A DNA stretch of 64,000 nucleotides. Source: Aphanomyces cochlioides. Taxonomy: Eukaryota; Oomycota; Saprolegniomycetes; Saprolegniales; Verrucalvaceae. The notes beneath the pieces are model-generated. The model ran no database searches. It had not been told where the DNA came from and saw only the letters and a program-made list of their open reading frames with translations. The translations under genes were made by a program, and so were the position numbers. How positions within the stretch are numbered: position 1 is the stretch's first letter; every line of letters begins with the position of its first letter. Location of the stretch: the NCBI GenBank assembly GCA_019828595.1, contig JAHQRK010000009.1, positions 868,001-932,000 of the forward strand, read 5' to 3'. Below are positions 12,932 to 24,920 of this stretch, one piece after another.

Positions 12932-15060
12932 ATGAGCTGTTGGCACTGCTGCATCCGTGCGCTCAAGCGATTCCTGCCCAAGAATGACATAGTCGTTGAA
13001 TTGAACCCGTATCTCAATACGAATCACGGTTATCCCCACCATACAACCACCCCCGGTGCACATCAAACCACAACAACCACTCAAGTGAGCGTCGCGTCGC
13101 GGTATACAAACTCCCAGGGCGCGAATCATTCCGGGCAATCACAATCAGGACGAAGGCGGGATCGACAACAACAGCTTGTAGATCCTTCCCAGGCCACAGG
13201 ACGCGGGAAAGGTTCGATTTTAAATCCAGCTTTGCTCGTATCGGCCCAAACGCCCATGTATCATTGCCAATACAGTCCCCACGGCCCCAAGAATCCACAC
13301 GACATGAGTGACGAAGACTATGAAACGTACACATCCCATGCTGGCGCATACATGCCACCGCCTTCATCTTCTTCAGCATTGGACACCTTTACACCCATGC
13401 TACGAGCTGTCAACACGTTTTCATCCACCGAAGATGTCCATTGTGAAGTGGACAACATGCTCGTCCTTGTGTATGTGAGTGTTGCGGCGTATCAGCGCTT
13501 GTCAAGACAATTTCAAGAGCTGATGGAAGAAGCAACTAACTTGTATGTGCACATGATCCGCTCGCGTTTGATCGAATACGGCGGGATCGAACTCTTCTTC
13601 AACGAAGGTTATTTCATCGTCGGCTTTCACTCCGAGTTCAACGCTGCACGGTGGTGTCTTGCTATGCAACTCGGTCTTATGTATGCAGCTTGGAATCCTC
13701 GATTTCTCAAAGCCCCTGAAGTCCAAGAAGAAATGTCTCGAGATAAACCTGCTCCGGTGTTTCGGGGCCTCCGAGTTCGCATGGCCATTCACTCGATCGC
13801 TGCAGGTGACGACGACGAAGAAGATATCGACGCGAGTTTAATCGATTGCAGTGTCGCTCCTGAGCAAAATCCCCGCGAACTTGTGCGGCTCATCGGTGAA
13901 TGTGTCCACGGCGGTCAGATTGTACTCAGCGACGGCGTTTGGGAGCGTCTCAAGGAGCAACTTGTCCAGCTTGGCAATCCAATCGTCGAAGACCTGGGCA
14001 AACATTTGATCGGCGGCCATGCTCTTCAGTTGTTCCAGTTACTACCGAAACATTTGGAAGATCGTCGCTTCCTCCCGCTCATGTCTGTGAAACAACTTGC
14101 ACCAGCCATGCGGGATGCTCCTACCGCGGCTGGTCCAGTGACAATGGTCTTTACCTTTATCGAAGGCGCTCGCTCCCTCATGCTCAACGACGCTCATGCT
14201 CTCGTCTCGCGGGTCAAAGCAATCTGTGCTCTGTCGAGAAAAATTCTCCGCAAATATCGTGGCTACGAGTGTCAAGAACTCCAAGGCGTACGTCCTCATG
14301 ATCGTCTCGGTTATGTCGCTAATATTTTCTGTAGGACTTTATGCTCGCATTCTTTCGTCCAGCAGACGCAATCGCATGGTGCGGCGAAGTCCAAAAGCAA
14401 GTCCATGCGCTCTTTGAGCGAGATCCAAATGGCATTCAGTTCAAAATATCGATGGGCATTGAAACAGGCGTGCCTGTCTCGGTGAGCCCGCATAAATCCA
14501 GTGGTCGCGCCGATTACTTCGGCAACATTGTCAACCAAACAGCACGTATTGCTAAAGCAGCACATGGCGGTCAGATCATGATGGGCGGCGACGCTTGGAC
14601 TGCATTTATGCAAGACACTGTGACCTACTCGGAACGTCGCAATGCTTCTGGACTCCCCTTCTACTTTAAAGGCCATGGGCGCTTTGTCTTCAAGGGCATT
14701 GCAAATGGCACACTTCTCGTCGAAGTCGTCCCAGTCGGCCTTGAGCATATCGTACATGAACCTTTGACTGCCAAACCATTCAAGAAAGCCGTCAACGACT
14801 CGACTGTCCCCATGCCGAACCGGAATCGCGTCATGTACGTGTACTGCCAATATGGCGCAGACGGCGAGCCGGAGGTCGGCCACAGTATTCGCGACACGGA
14901 AATGTTTGACGACAAGTCGCTCTACGGTTCACTAAGTGAGATGAGCTTGAATGACCTCCGATCATGGTTCAACGAAGACTCGGTACTGAGCAGTACTGGC
15001 GAATTCTCTCTGCCGCCGTCAGTATGCGAGCTCAGCGAGCTAGACATGGTCGCCGTTTAA
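12932..15060 (+). CDS. Protein with two class III nucleotide cyclase-fold domains, probably degenerate
   Basis: Exons 12932-14287 and 14335-15060 give 693 residues. The first ATG yields a Cys-rich N-terminus (MSCWHCCIRALKRF), a plausible palmitoylation signal. A Gln/Thr/Ser-rich linker is followed by a first cyclase-like fold (residues about 175-385) and a second (about 400-575). The second keeps family landmarks: VTMVFTFIEG, the strand ELQGDFMLAFFRPADAI, and YFGNIVNQTARI with the Asn-x3-Arg of the catalytic helix. The first metal-binding Asp of the usual F-T-D-I-x-G motif is Phe here, and the first domain lacks the motif. It may act as a pseudo-cyclase, a regulatory partner, or need a dimer partner. 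Class III cyclases make cAMP or cGMP. Confidence 0.8.
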
Positions 15061-15885
15061 ATGTAACATAACTTATTGCGTTCTCTCTTGTTGCATGTTC
15101 TCCTTCCCTTGTCTACAAGATGCAACTCATGAAGCAGGACTCGTCAAGGCTTCCTCCACTCGTAGATCTCTCGATCCATGTCCAAGTGGCATCTTGTCCA
15201 TGTTGTCATGTCAACAATCATGTGCATTTAAAACATGTTTTAAATCTATTTTAAATTATTAAAAAGAATAAAACACATGTTGTTGTGTACAAAGCGTACG
15301 ACATCGTTGCCGTTTTTACTGCTTGTTTATTTTCAAACCCAAGTCGATAATCTAGTTTTAAATATGTTTTAAATACGTAAAATCCATTGTCTGTCACCAA
15401 TTTGCTCGTAGAATTTCCACTATCTTTATTTCAAAAGAGTTTTAAATATAACTTTTCAAATTGTCTTATTTTGCGCATTTTATTCAATTTCTCCATTTCC
15501 ACTTTGAGCCGCAATGTTCTCGTTCTTGGCGACACAATACCGATGGTACAAGCTTGAGTTTGGGCTCACTCTGCTGTCTCCATGGGAAGTCTTTGTCTTC
15601 AGTACGTCTTCATATCCGCTCTCGATCTGAAATGACCTCTGTTTGTAGACTCTATCGTTCTTTTCGTGCTCAGCGCAACGACTTACTTTACCGTGCGCGC
15701 AGTTGAATACATTGCCTAGACCAACAAAACAACGTAGACCATGTAAACTTGTGGTAATTAGCTTCTCCCTTCATCTGTGTGTGTGTTTGCATCGTCTTGT
15801 TTGAATACCACAATGCTTCAGCTTTATCAAAGCTCTGAAACTGCCCAGGGCAATCCGAAAATAGCGCCGGCTCGGAGAGAAAGCC
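15061..15885. other. Intergenic, AT-rich with repeated TTTTAAA motifs
   Basis: About 825 bp between the cyclase-fold gene and Rab23. The segment 15225-15455 has several copies of TTTTAAAT and its near-reverse ATTTAAAA, giving short inverted repeats. No exon or RNA gene was recognised. Confidence 0.4.
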
Positions 15886-16948
15886 ATGGACGACGACTCG
15901 ATGCTAGACTGCGATGACTTTGAGAGTACGCTTTGATTCATAATGTCGTATGAGTCTTATTTGGACGTAGAAACACTCAAAGTCTGTGTCGTCGGGAATG
16001 GAAATGTCGGCAAGACCAGCTTAACCACTCGATACGCCAAAGGCCGATTCACGGACAACTACAAGAAGACCATTGGCGTCGACTTTATGGAACGTGTGGT
16101 CTCAATCGATGGTGAAGATATTCACTTGATGATTTGGGATACAGCCGGTCAGGAAGAGTTTGACACTCTGACAAGCCGATACTATCGCGGTGCTGGCGCT
16201 GTTGTCTATGTCTTTTCCACTGTCGATCGTGAGTCCTTTGACGCGTTGCCGTTGTGGCAGAAGAAAGTCCGCGACGAATGCGGCTCGATCGTTCAAGTCT
16301 TGGTGCAAAACAAGATCGATTTGATTGACGACGCCGTTATGACAAAGTAAATCACCTTGTCCTCGCCTTTGAGCTCATTGCTGCTGTCTAGAAATGAAGT
16401 CGAAGGCATGAAAGATCGATTGCGCATGCGTCTCTTTCGTACGTCAGTCCAAGACAACAAGAACGTCGACCAAGGTAGGCTCAGCCTCCATGACAGCGTG
16501 GGAACTTTGCGAGATGCGTCTAGTGTTTGAATATGTCTGCCGAAAGTACCTCGACAACCAAAGAGACAATGGAGCTGCGGCTGTTGCCGATATTGGAGCA
16601 TTGACTGCTGGTGGTGCAAGCCCAAAGAAGCCGAAGGCAGTCCAAAAGGCCAAATCGAGTCAATTTGACGACGTGCCAGAGCCTACTCGTGAAGAACCCG
16701 TCGTTGCCAAAGTCAAACCACCGCCTCCCTCGTCTGCCGGGCTCGAGTTTGACGATATTTCAGTTGCGGTGCCGTCGGATGAACGCCAAAAGGACGACCG
16801 CGACCAACAGGAGGAGGACGACGACGATGAGGGCGACGCCGAACAAGAAAGCGGCGAAGAGTGCGGCTCCACCAGTGGACCGCCTCCCATCGAGCCTAGC
16901 AAGAGGCGCACGAATGGCAAAAAGAAGAAGCAATGCGTAATATCATGA
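15886..16948 (+). CDS. RAB23: Rab23-like small GTPase with extended acidic C-terminus
   Basis: Exons 15886-15925, 15971-16346, 16392-16474 and 16524-16948 give 307 residues. I prefer the ATG at 15886 (MDDDSMLDCDDFEKTLKV) because its intron fits the local consensus and the leader resembles animal Rab23; an ATG at 15943 is the alternative. GTPase motifs: GNGNVGKTS, YKKTIGVDFMERV, DTAGQEEFDTL, VQNKIDLIDD, FRTSV. The YKKTIGVDF.ER and FST.DRESF blocks are typical of Rab23, a GTPase linked to cilia or flagella. The C-terminus is longer than in animals: a ~125-residue Pro/Asp/Glu-rich extension ends in polylysine and a CaaX box, CVIS, predicting prenylation on one cysteine. Confidence 0.88.
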
Positions 16949-17018
16949 ATACAGCATTGTCTCCTTGTCAACCTAATTTTAGATTTGCTTGCTGCCGCCG
17001 AGACGGTCAGCTTGAGCG

Positions 17019-19377
17019 ATGAACTTCATGTACATCCCCAAGAACGCCGATGCGACTTGGGTCATGAAGAAGCTCCAGCTCGAGAAACTCGAGGCGAAGG
17101 AGACTCGAGCGATGGCGTGGGAAGACTATTTCTCCCATGAAGCTGGAAAGCAAGAGCGAGAAGCAACCCGCAAGTTTCAAGAACGTCTGACAGCCCAAAT
17201 CCACCAACTCTCCCAGGTTTCTCGTCGTTCCCGCGTTGATCTTTGAGAATGGAAAGCGTAGATTCGCATCTCGTCGCGGAACTTTGAGCTCTGGAATACT
17301 GCCATCGAGCGGCAGTACTACGAGTACATCGAGTACTCGCTACGCCAAGTGGACATGCGAGATTCCCTGCTGACGAATGTCTACTACGGCCTCACGCCCC
17401 TCGCTCGAGCTTGTACAATCAAAGACTACAAGCTCGTTCGCCTTCTTTTGCAGCATGGCGCCGATCCGACGATGAGAACACCAAACAGTCCGTACGCTTT
17501 CATGCAGTCTCCGTTGCATGCCTCCGTCGCAGATCCCAAAGTGTTTGCCCTGCTCACTGATTTCCTCCCGGCGCAGGCTGCACAGGTGGCCTTGAGTGCT
17601 CTTGATAGCGACGGACTCACTCTAGTTCATGCGGCAGCGCAAGGAGGCTTCATCGATGTTTTGACAACGCTCATGGAGAACTCCACGACTCGCCATCAAG
17701 TCAACTCGTTGACACCGAGAGCTGGTTGCACGCCACTGCACTTGGCAGTCTTGGGTGGCCACGTCAACTGCGTCGATCTTCTGTTGAAGCACATGGATCC
17801 AGCGGTGATAGTGGCTCCGACAGCCGATGGCTACAATGCTCTTCATCTTGCTCTTCGCCCGGACAGTGCGCATTTTCACCTCGATTCACTCGTGGAATGC
17901 TTCATTGCCGCCACGTAAGTGGACGACCGTCACTGTGTTTTACCATGAGTTGTAGCTGCCTTCCTTCGCTCTACGAGGCTCCCGATCCAAACGGCGCGAC
18001 GGCGCTTCACTTGGCAGTGTGTCAAAACCTCGAACGCGTGGCGCTCCGCCTGATCGGGTTGGGGAAGACGCCGCTGAATTTGAGCACAAGGGGAGGTCTC
18101 GCGGCACTGCACTTGGCCGTCTCAGTAGAAAACACAAACATCATTCGAGCTTTGCACGAGCACAATGCAATGATTGACGTCATGGACGACTTTGGGCAGA
18201 CGCCACTGCTCATGGCAGCTTTGATCAACCATGTCGTAAGGCCCAACCATCGATGGAGACGAGTTGATGCTGTTGTAGCCATCGATCAAGGCACTGTTGG
18301 GGCTTGGAGCTGACCCTGGATGCCAAAACAAAGAGGGCTACACTCCACTGCACTACTTGGCATCCTACTGCACGTCCACCGAGACATTTGAGATGCTCCT
18401 TGCGTGCGACGTCGACGTCAACTGCAAGACGGAAAAGGGAAACGCGCCGCTGCATTTTGCAGCCATGAAAGGCAACGAGGTCGTCTTTCCATGGCCATCA
18501 TCTTCTTATCTGTCCATCCAGGTGGCGGCGAAAATCCTCGTACAGCATGGGGCAGACATCTCGCTCTTGAATGAAGACAAACGCAGCGTCGTCTTCCTCG
18601 CACGGCAATGGGGGTCTCACTTTCACGTCATGCTTGTGTTGCTAAGGTGACGAGCTAGACATTTCCCCCTCGAGGAGTACTTGAAGAGTTTGCTCAAGGA
18701 ACCGACGACGGACGCAACTGAAGCTGCTCCGACGACGGAGGCTCCACCGACGCAGACCAGAGCGCATCGACGGCCACGGAAGGAAAAAGAGCAGCTCGTG
18801 AGAAAGCCACAGGGACTCATCCTTCCAAGTCTACGACCTGACACCATGACGCCAAGTGCAACCATGTTGGAGACTCCATGGGAGACCGCGTCGACGGCAT
18901 CCACTTGCGAAATCTCAAAGTTAAGAGAGCAAACGCCTGGATGGCGGCTTTGCATGACGCCGTACGTGAAGCGGCAGCTCTACGGCCGCGTCTGTGCCCC
19001 CAACCAGACGATGGACTTGACTCAAGAGATGGAGGATTTACTACGGCGGACGCACTCTCCACCTCCTGAAATAGAGCATCCCAAATCCAAGCACATGGTG
19101 CGTTTGTCTTCCATTTCGTCTTGCTGCATGAATTCCACGTCAGGTTCGCCGCTGCAAGGCTGGAGTGCATATTCCATGGGAGGCGACCATGCCGCTATCA
19201 GCAGACACACTCGAACGACGGCTGAAACCGAGCGCCAAGTACCAGCTCAATGCCGCGCAACACGTCAAGAGCATGCCAGTGCTCCGCGCTGAGTTTCAAT
19301 TCGCTCGCAAGTTTGTCTGGAATGAAAGTTCCATGCCACCGAGGTCCCGCCACGAGTTTCGAAGCATGACAAAGTAA
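17019..19377 (+). CDS. Ankyrin-repeat protein
   Basis: Seven exons (17019-17216, 17262-17914, 17956-18235, 18279-18479, 18522-18613, 18659-19097, 19144-19377) give 698 residues. An N-terminal charged helix (about residues 1-90) is followed by roughly ten ankyrin repeats (about 105-470). Recognisable units include LTPLARACTIKDYKLVRLLL, GCTPLHLAVLGGHVNCVDLL, NGATALHLAVCQNLERVALR and EGYTPLHYLA. The C-terminal ~220 residues are basic and low in known motifs. Ankyrin arrays mediate protein binding; no catalytic domain is visible, so the partner and pathway are unknown. The stop at 19377 lies 1 bp from the convergent exonuclease stop. Confidence 0.85.
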
Positions 19378-19378
19378 T

Positions 19379-21025
19379 TTATCCGTGTTTGGCGACAAAC
19401 AAGAGTCGACCGCGCTGCGTGGCAGCAGCCACAACGTCTAATTTGTCCTGCTGGGTCTTGTCCCACAAGAGCGTACACCGCGGATCTCCTCGTGTCGTAC
19501 GGAGCTTGTGCAGACCTTTGAGTTGGTCGACTGGAGGGCAAGAGACCACAAGGAGCATGGCTTGCGACGGAAGATCGTTTGAAATGTTTCGGACAACTAC
19601 AGCCACGTCTCGTGGGCAAAGAGCTTGGCCCCACGTAAATGTCGGCGGGCATCCCGTCGTGAGCTGGTGGCGAATATGGTGAAAGACTTGATCGGGAGAC
19701 GTGCATGGAATCGCAGCGGCCGTGCTGCCTGCCAAATTTCGACACGCAGCGGCTGAATCCACAATCAACGCCGACTTCTTGCGGTGTGCTAGCTCAGAGA
19801 TGAGTTTGCGCTGTTGGGAGTCCATCGCTTGGTCGGGAAAGAGCGGTCCCTTCTTGATTTTGAGCTGCAGGAATGTGAAGCATGTGGATTGAATTGCAAG
19901 ACGTACTTGGGTCAGCTTCATGGTGCAAGTCGCGTCTTCGACACTGCAGTGGCCGTTACTGCCGGTTTGAATTTCCATTTTCAAGTAGACGCTCGAGAGG
20001 TAGCGGAGAGCAGATCTACAGCGACTTGTCAATCGTTCATGGAGGAGGATGACCTGAAGGGAGGGCCCTTGGGGTGTGGATACAGCAGCACGGTGTCAAT
20101 GATCCGTCGGTGGATCAACCGAAGCGCGAGCAAGTCGTTTTCGACTGAATGGCCGACGAGGATGGTCTCGGCAGCGATCAACTCTAGCAACCGCGCTTGG
20201 ATCTACACGAGCCGTTCGTTCAGGACTGAGACTTGTCGGACTGCTCGTCGTACTGAAGCAAGAGAGTTCGTGCAGCCTTCGAGTGTGTCGGCGGAAATGC
20301 CAGAGTATGGCGTGCAGTAGTCGACAATCGGGTTGGACGGCAAGACATATTCATCCAAGAGCACCTACATGCAAGCAAGCTCAGGTGAGGCAGTCGACAA
20401 GGCTGCTACGTACATTGTGCTGCTCGTCGACGATCGAGACGCGCGTGAGCTCGACGCCTTTGGTCGTTTTGCACATTTCGCAGTCGACGGCGAGGAGAGC
20501 ATGTGCCGTCGGCTGGCCGTCGGGCGTTTGTTTGGTCTCCACGTAACCATCGGGGCATGGACTTCCAAAAGGAACGGCGGCAAAGACGTCCACCAGCTCA
20601 GAGTCCGGGACGACGTAGAACTCAGGCCCCATCGCGTCGTGATTCTTCTTGAACTTTTTGATCTTGTTCTTGATGGTCTTCTTGTGTTGTTTCTTGGCGG
20701 CCTGTTGCGCTGCTTTCGACACTGGCGCGTACAGCAACGTGGCTTCACACTTTGGAATAGAATCGCCTTCGGACAGACGCGCTGTGATCGTTGTCATGGC
20801 CGTCGATTCCGGCAAATTGTCGACTTCGAGAGAGAGGTCTGGACTGGAATTTGTCAAGACGAGCACGACAACGTGCTTGAGCTTGGCCTCCTCATCGTCC
20901 AGCAGCTTCTCCATGAGCACATCACGGACGCTGGACAACGCTGGCGTCTCGCTCTTTTCACTGAGAGCTCTAAAGTCCGCAAGGATCTCGTCCGACCAAG
21001 TCGACGCCGGTCGTTTTGATCCCAT
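19379..21025 (-). CDS. RNA exonuclease, DEDDh family (Rex1/REXO-like)
   Basis: Exons 21025-20414, 20364-20254, 20202-20054, 20015-19907 and 19864-19379 give 488 residues. An N-terminal region with a basic patch ([19 protein letters not shown]) precedes the exonuclease domain (about residues 175-330). DEDDh residues can be read: LLAVDCEMC (Asp and Glu of motif I), [11 protein letters not shown] (motif II Asp), and HCSVEDA (catalytic His and last Asp). ELTRVSIVD follows motif I as in Rex1/REXO1/NEF-sp proteins, which trim 3' ends of 5S rRNA, tRNA and snoRNA in the nucleus. The C-terminal ~150 residues are not recognised. The ATG at 21025 ([14 protein letters not shown]) is the first good start. 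Confidence 0.88.
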
Positions 21026-21139
21026 TCCGTCTCGTCAAAGTGGTCGACTTTCATCCAATCACTCGACCAAGTCCCACCAGATGACAAAGCAATCATGTTC
21101 AAAATGCAATCCTACGACTTGATGGTCTCTCCCTCGGAG

Positions 21140-22697
21140 CTAAAACGCATCGAACGACGTCGCTGGTCTCGCTGACAAGTGCTGCGATGCATTCATCGCG
21201 GCATGGACGGTCGCTGGCACGGGAGGCTGTTGGGCGAATGGGTTGAAGTCTGACGATGGAGGCGCCGTGGCGTGGGTCTGACCGCTTCCTTTCAAATCGG
21301 ACAAGCTGAAGTCCATAAAGTCTGAGGCGGCAGGTTGAGGCTCTGCAAAGTCCAGGACGTTGACGATCTTGCCGCTGTTGGTGCGAGGACCGCTAGCCGT
21401 CCGCGACTGAGCGATGGGCGATGGAGGGGTGGCTGAAAACGGTTCAAAGCTCGCCATGGACGCGGGAATGGAGGAAGCCATTGGAGGAGGAGTCGCTTCC
21501 ATCGTAAAGTCACCCCAGGAATCGCTGCTTGGTGGTGCTGAAGTCGTCGCGGCGGCAGTTGTTTCGTCGGTTGGTGAGCCGACAAAATCGCTGAAGCTGA
21601 GTTTGTTGACTTGAATATCCGACGATGCGATGTGGGATTCATGGCGTGGCGGTGTTTTCTCGCTCGGCGCGTGGCCGTTCGTCGTGTATGCTTCGAGCAC
21701 TGCCAAGTGCTCATCGTAGCCGTCAATCTTGAGCAATGGTTCCATCTTCTTGGTCGCTTCATGCACCGCCGTGCTGTAGTCCAAGCGAAACTCGATCAAC
21801 TACAAATTTGGTGACGAAAAACCTTCGAGGATGGCAGTCTTACGCGCTGGACGAGCGGTAACAGCGTCGAATCGCGGTGACGGAGGAAGTCTTGCAGGTG
21901 TTGCGTCGTGTTGTCCGACGCTTGAGTGTACTCATTCGTGACAGAGACGAGCTTTTGTTCATTCTACATTCAGCGATGAGGTTGATACGAAGGGGAGATC
22001 TGGAGGTCGTACGCGCATGAGTTTGTCGACCTCTTTGCTCTTTTCATGCTTTCCAGCGCCCGCGCGTTTGTTGTGGGCTTCACGGAGAGCCACGACTTTC
22101 TTCGTGTAGTGGTCATACGTGATATGGACGTCGGCAAAGTCTTCGCATTCCTTCTGAAGCGTGTTCACTTGGTGGACCCAGCCTTGGGCTGGTGACTGCA
22201 CGCGGGTTTCAAATTTCTTGGCCTACACTTCCGAGTCAAATCGAGCACTCGGAACGACAGCAACCAGCTCCGTGAGTTGGCCAATGTCAATGTTGATCGA
22301 GCACGCTTTGAACACTTCGATGAACTGCTTGACTTCAGGTGACTCGGATGGAATATCTACCAGCGTCACACGTTAGTCGACGACATTCTCACAGCCAGGT
22401 TGATCTACCTGTGCATTTAAAGTTGGAGACATCTTCGATGGCTCGCAAGAGGACATTCGACGCCGCGTGGAAGCCTCGCAGCGACGCAATGAAGCCTTTG
22501 AGAGCGCTGTCGAGCGAGATAACCCCCGACTGGAGCTGGTCAAAGCCATTGAATGCTTGTTCGTATGGCACATTCTTGCTCGGTTTGGTCGCGCCCAACT
22601 TGGTCAGCAACTACGGGAATTCCGCCGCCGACGTCAAACAGGCTGCTCTCTCTGTCTGGCGTACCTTGTTGGTTGCACGCACGCGGATCGACGACAT
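21140..22697 (-). CDS. BAR-domain protein with endocytic NPF-type tail
   Basis: Exons 22697-22665, 22610-22409, 22356-22265, 22222-22013, 21963-21844 and 21799-21140 give 438 residues (MSSIRVRATNKLLTKLGATK...). The first ~260 residues are amphipathic helices of BAR/amphiphysin type (YEQAFNGFDQLQSGVISLDS; YDHYTKKVVALREAHNK; a final helix containing FRLDYSTAVHEATKKMEPLL). They predict a curved dimer that binds membranes. The remaining ~170 residues are Ser/Thr/Pro-rich with FNPF, DFMDF and a terminal FDAF, resembling EH-domain and adaptor-binding peptides, so a role in endocytosis is plausible. There is no SH3 domain. The start lies 114 bp from the end of PDCD2, which is read in the same direction. 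Confidence 0.8.
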
Positions 22698-22811
22698 GTT
22701 TGCGCTCCGTCGTTCTTTTCACACTCCAATTCACGGATGGGAGTTGCATTCTATTATTAGACCGACGGCGGTTATGCCAATCAATCGACATGTGAAACGG
22801 ACGGAACGCGG

Positions 22812-24230
22812 CTACGCTTGCTCGACTTGCTCAAATGGAGGCTGCCGCCAGACGAATTCTTCAACAAAGTCGACCTCGTCGTCGGTGCCAACACGGCGGC
22901 AACTATTCGGGCATGTGTAGACGACCAGAGTGCCCCAATCGAGTTCCTTGGAATTGACCGCAGTGAGCGCTTCGATAGACTGCTCGCCACCGAGCTTGAG
23001 ATGGTACAAGAGTTGAGGCATCACTTGGAATTCGAACGCGCGAGGCTCGCCGCAGATGGAGCACGCTGGGATCTCGTCAGGTTTACCCTCCGAGTGCACC
23101 CAAAGGACAGCATCCTGCTCGTTCCATCGGCAATAACGCAACACTTGGTCTTTGTCCAAGGCAACGCGCGTTAAAAATGCCAAGTACGTCTTGTCCTGCG
23201 TCGTCGTGGAGCCTAGCAACGCCGACAAGTCTTTCTGGGAGATGTCGATGTCCGAATTGTCAGTAAAGACATCCGTGCCGACTGTAGATTGAGCTAGACA
23301 TGATGTAAGCAATTGTGTTGGCTATTGTCGATGTACCTTGTTGAAATTGACGCATCATCTTCTCTTCAGTTCTATCTCAAGTTGTCATTTCCATGTTCAG
23401 TCCTTCCGCGACGACGTACTCGTTCTGAGCGATGCCACTTTCGGGCTCTCGCTCGATATGGATGGCATATTCAGGAAAGACAAACTTGGAACCGTTTACT
23501 TCTAATTCCGAGGAGTTGGTCACGATGGGTTCCTGAAGGGAAAGACTACGATAGTAGCTCGAGAAGAACCGTCATGGAGGATATTCGTACCATCTGGGAC
23601 AGTCTTCTTTGTGACCATGCTTCCAGTGGTCTTTTTGGTGTTCCTTGGAGCAATACTGAGCAACGTGGCATGCGCTACATGAAAAAGTCGCCTTGAGATT
23701 GCACACAGCGCAACGTTTGAGTGGTTTCACAGCCTCTGTGCGGCGATAGTCAACATCTTGATGGTTGGCATAGAATGGGTTCTCTTGGGGCAATTGGCAT
23801 CGAAATGCTCGAGCACTACAGGAAATTTATTGCCTGTAAGGAGAGAAAATATGTCATACTGGCCCAACTGTGGGCAATCACTGGTGCGGCAGACAAAAAC
23901 GTACAGCGATCGATGGAAAGCATGCTTGGGCTCGTCCAACGGGCAGTAGATTTGAAGCAAGAAGCTCATGTTCTTGGCGCACTTGGAGCACTTGATTTCC
24001 GCATGTAAGTTTGGATTGAGCCACACAGGCTTGCCTCCAACTTTACCGCCATCCCAATCGCCAAAAGGTCCTCCCAAATGCTCTTGTTTGTCTCCAAGAA
24101 AGCCCAGTTCGACTTCCATGTCACCACCTTCCAATTCAACATCTTCATCGTCTTCTTCTTCATAGTTTACAGTGTTGAGCGCGTCTTCATCAGCGCCATA
24201 TTCCTCGACTTGTACCTTGTCATCCGCCAT
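22812..24230 (-). CDS. PDCD2: Programmed cell death protein 2 (PDCD2) family, MYND zinc finger
   Basis: Exons 24230-23860, 23815-23591, 23545-23420, 23371-23337 and 23293-22812 give 412 residues. An acidic N-terminus (MADDKVQVEEYGADEDAL) leads to the PDCD2 N-terminal block (VELGFLGDK...GGKPVWLNP, CSKCAKNMSFLLQIYCPL). A MYND zinc finger follows (CAVCNLKATFSCSACHVAQY...HWKHGHKEDC). The C-terminal PDCD2 domain contains TRVALDKDQVLRYCRWN, a CSICGEPRAFEFQVMPQLLY Cys pair and a GTLVVYTCPNSC pair. The family acts as a dedicated chaperone for ribosomal protein uS5 during 40S assembly. Confidence 0.95.
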
Positions 24231-24920
24231 CTTGTCCTCTGCACTTTCAAATTGAGATCTTTGACCAATCAAACCAAAATTTACTTTTCAACTTCAAAAT
24301 TTTCGTTCAAGTAAATCATTTTTCATGAAGTAAACAAGGCTATTTAAAACAATTACGGGGGGAAGAATACTCTTGCCAGCGTACAATCGTTCAAGAAGCA
24401 AGCGCCAGAGCACCGAGACTAGCTGAGTTGTTGACAGTGCTGGAAAAATGCTGGTACTTCAGTAACTTAGCTTTGAACGACGAGAATTCAATGGGTACTT
24501 GTCCCTATAATGAATTAAAGAATAAAAATAGAAAATATGAATATTTAAAAAATGTGTTAACGAATCTCCATAGTAGTCCTGGTCCTTCGCAAAAGCAAGA
24601 CGCTGGAGCAACTGCGACTGCAGTTCAGATTCTATTCTTGGTTCAGTCAATTCCTTGTCCAAAGTAAGCTGTCAACGAGGAATCAATCGCCTTGATGGAA
24701 TAACAACATTGAACGAAGAAATATACATTGTTTACTTAAACGAAAATTTTAATTATTTGTGGTCAATAAAGACAGCATTTTATGAACACATTGCGCGAGA
24801 GCGACAGAGAGTCATCCGATAAAGTAAAGTCTAAGTTTTGAATACTTTCTTGTATATAAAACACTCATTCCACCTCGAGGTGGGATATTTCATTCGACAT
24901 TTTGAAGGTGGATCAAGGCG
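24231..24920. other. Divergent intergenic region with coding-like debris on the minus strand
   Basis: AT-rich spacer between PDCD2 (-) and the DUSP gene (+). On the minus strand, 24671-24552 reads LTLDKELTEPRIESELQSQL and continues LLQRLAFAKDQDYYGDS up to a GTTAAC donor. After a T-rich stretch ending in TATAG, a second open segment contains GQVPIEFSSFKAKLLKYQHF and stops near 24411. The two do not join in phase, and upstream frames contain stops. It may be an unannotated small gene or a relic. Confidence 0.25.

Noticed and set aside
15943..15970. Rab23 start at the ATG at 15943
   Set aside because: Possible, but the bases 15926-15970 form a consensus GTACG...TAG intron and the upstream exon gives a leader more like Rab23. 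Kept as the alternative.
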